A program made the position numbers and the translations under genes. A stretch of 5,329 nucleotides of DNA from Vulcanimicrobiota bacterium. Lineage in GTDB: Bacteria > Vulcanimicrobiota > Vulcanimicrobiia > Vulcanimicrobiales > Vulcanimicrobiaceae. The notes beneath the pieces are model-generated. The model was given only the letters and a program-made list of their open reading frames with translations. It was not told where the DNA came from and ran no database searches. Shown here piece after piece: positions 4,694-5,329 of this stretch (position 1 is its first letter; each line of letters begins with the position of its first letter). The stretch spans positions 1 to 5,329 of the forward strand of contig DAHUYY010000143.1 of assembly GCA_027306845.1 (NCBI GenBank). Direction: 5' to 3'.

Positions 4694-5329
4694 CTAGTGG
4701 ATCTGCGCGATCTGCGTACGGCTCAATTTTGCAATCGAGGCCGGTAGCGGGAGGAAGTGGACGGCGTTGAGGAAGTGCATCTGCTGCCCGCCGTTATGGT
4801 CGAGCACCCACGAGAGGAACTTCACCAGCGCTTCGCGCGTCTGCGCGTTCTTTTGGTGCGGGTTAACGATGGCATATTCGTAGTTGATGATCGGGTACGA
4901 GTTCGCACCCGGAGCAAAAACGAGCGAGATGCGTTCGTCGCGCGGGGTCTTCGAATACATCGCCGCCGCAGCCGAACCGATCGTCGAAGCGGTCGGGGCG
5001 AGGAAGCGTCCGGCGCGATTCTTGAGGAGCGCGTAGCCGAGCCCGGCCTTATTCGTTTCGTTGATAAAGCTCACGCCGATATAGGCGATGGAGTACGGCG
5101 TCGCTTTGCAGGCCTGCACCATGCCCGGGTTGCCGTTTGCGCCGACCGCAGTCGAGACCGAGGGCCAGCTGATCGAGGTGCCGTAACCGGGGCCGTGGCT
5201 CCACATCGGCGTGGTGAACGAGAGATACTGCGAGAAAATGAAGGTGTCGCCCGATCCATCGGTACGGTGGATAGGAATGATCGTCCGGTGCGGGAGCCGG
5301 CCGGCGTAGGGGCGATTGAGCGCCTTGAT
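4694..5329 (-). CDS. pstS: Phosphate-binding protein PstS, C-terminal part (5' end beyond right edge)
   Basis: Extracytoplasmic receptor that binds phosphate and delivers it to PstC/PstA. The frame is open from the right edge through 211 residues to the TAG at 4696-4694. The signal peptide and N-terminal lobe lie outside the window. The phosphate-binding loop HRTDGSGDTFIFSQYLS (residues 21-37 of the visible part) is the diagnostic match: Arg22, Asp24, Ser26 and Gly27 align with the ligand residues of E. coli PstS (RADGSGT), while the following Thr is Asp28 here, with Thr29 next. Later family features include GYALLKNRAGRF, PIINYEYAIV, a KFLSWVLDHNGGQQ region and FLPLPASI near the C-terminus. 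It is the first of the three visible pst genes and sits one base before pstC. Any promoter or regulatory site lies upstream, outside the window. Confidence 0.95.
   Translation of the reverse strand: MKALNRPYAGRLPHRTIIPIHRTDGSGDTFIFSQYLSFTTPMWSHGPGYGTSISWPSVSTAVGANGNPGMVQACKATPYSIAYIGVSFINETNKAGLGYALLKNRAGRFLAPTASTIGSAAAAMYSKTPRDERISLVFAPGANSYPIINYEYAIVNPHQKNAQTREALVKFLSWVLDHNGGQQMHFLNAVHFLPLPASIAKLSRTQIAQIH

Overview
The window is bacterial DNA, GC-rich by eye (roughly high fifties percent), with closely packed genes and frequent non-ATG starts: TTG for the phosphoesterase and pstC, GTG for the YdeI-like gene. No rRNA, tRNA or phage/IS gene fixes the taxonomy. The mix of a PF04185 phosphoesterase, a PstSCA set and a small YdeI/OmpD-like protein would suit a soil or metagenome-derived phylum such as Eremiobacterota, but that is only an impression and not an identification.

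Layout, left to right. Bases 1-181 hold the 5' part of an unrecognised gene on the minus strand that runs off the left edge. A 178-base divergent intergenic region follows, containing a small palindrome. From 360 to 2066 on the plus strand lies a complete secreted phosphoesterase of the phospholipase C / AcpA-type acid phosphatase family. It converges, with only 21 bases between stops, on a small minus-strand YdeI/OmpD-associated protein gene (2088-2378). Bases 2379-2800 contain no credible gene. They hold two unusual non-coding structures: a roughly 20-22 bp-period, strand-asymmetric (polypurine on the minus strand) degenerate tandem repeat at about 2485-2661, and a 108-bp imperfect inverted repeat at 2696-2803 whose right end supplies the pstA stop codon.

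The right half is a minus-strand phosphate-transport operon in the order pstS (partial, running off the right edge), pstC, pstA. pstS and pstC are separated by one base, and pstC and pstA overlap by one base. PstS captures periplasmic or extracellular phosphate, and PstC and PstA form the membrane channel. The ATPase gene pstB, which very often follows pstA, is not present; the long inverted repeat and repeat array occupy its usual place.

Functionally the window may be a phosphate-acquisition neighbourhood: an exported phosphoesterase that could release phosphate from organic esters, and a high-affinity phosphate importer. Co-regulation is inferred from proximity only; I see no recognisable Pho box. 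The most unusual material is the 2.48-2.80 kb intergenic stretch.
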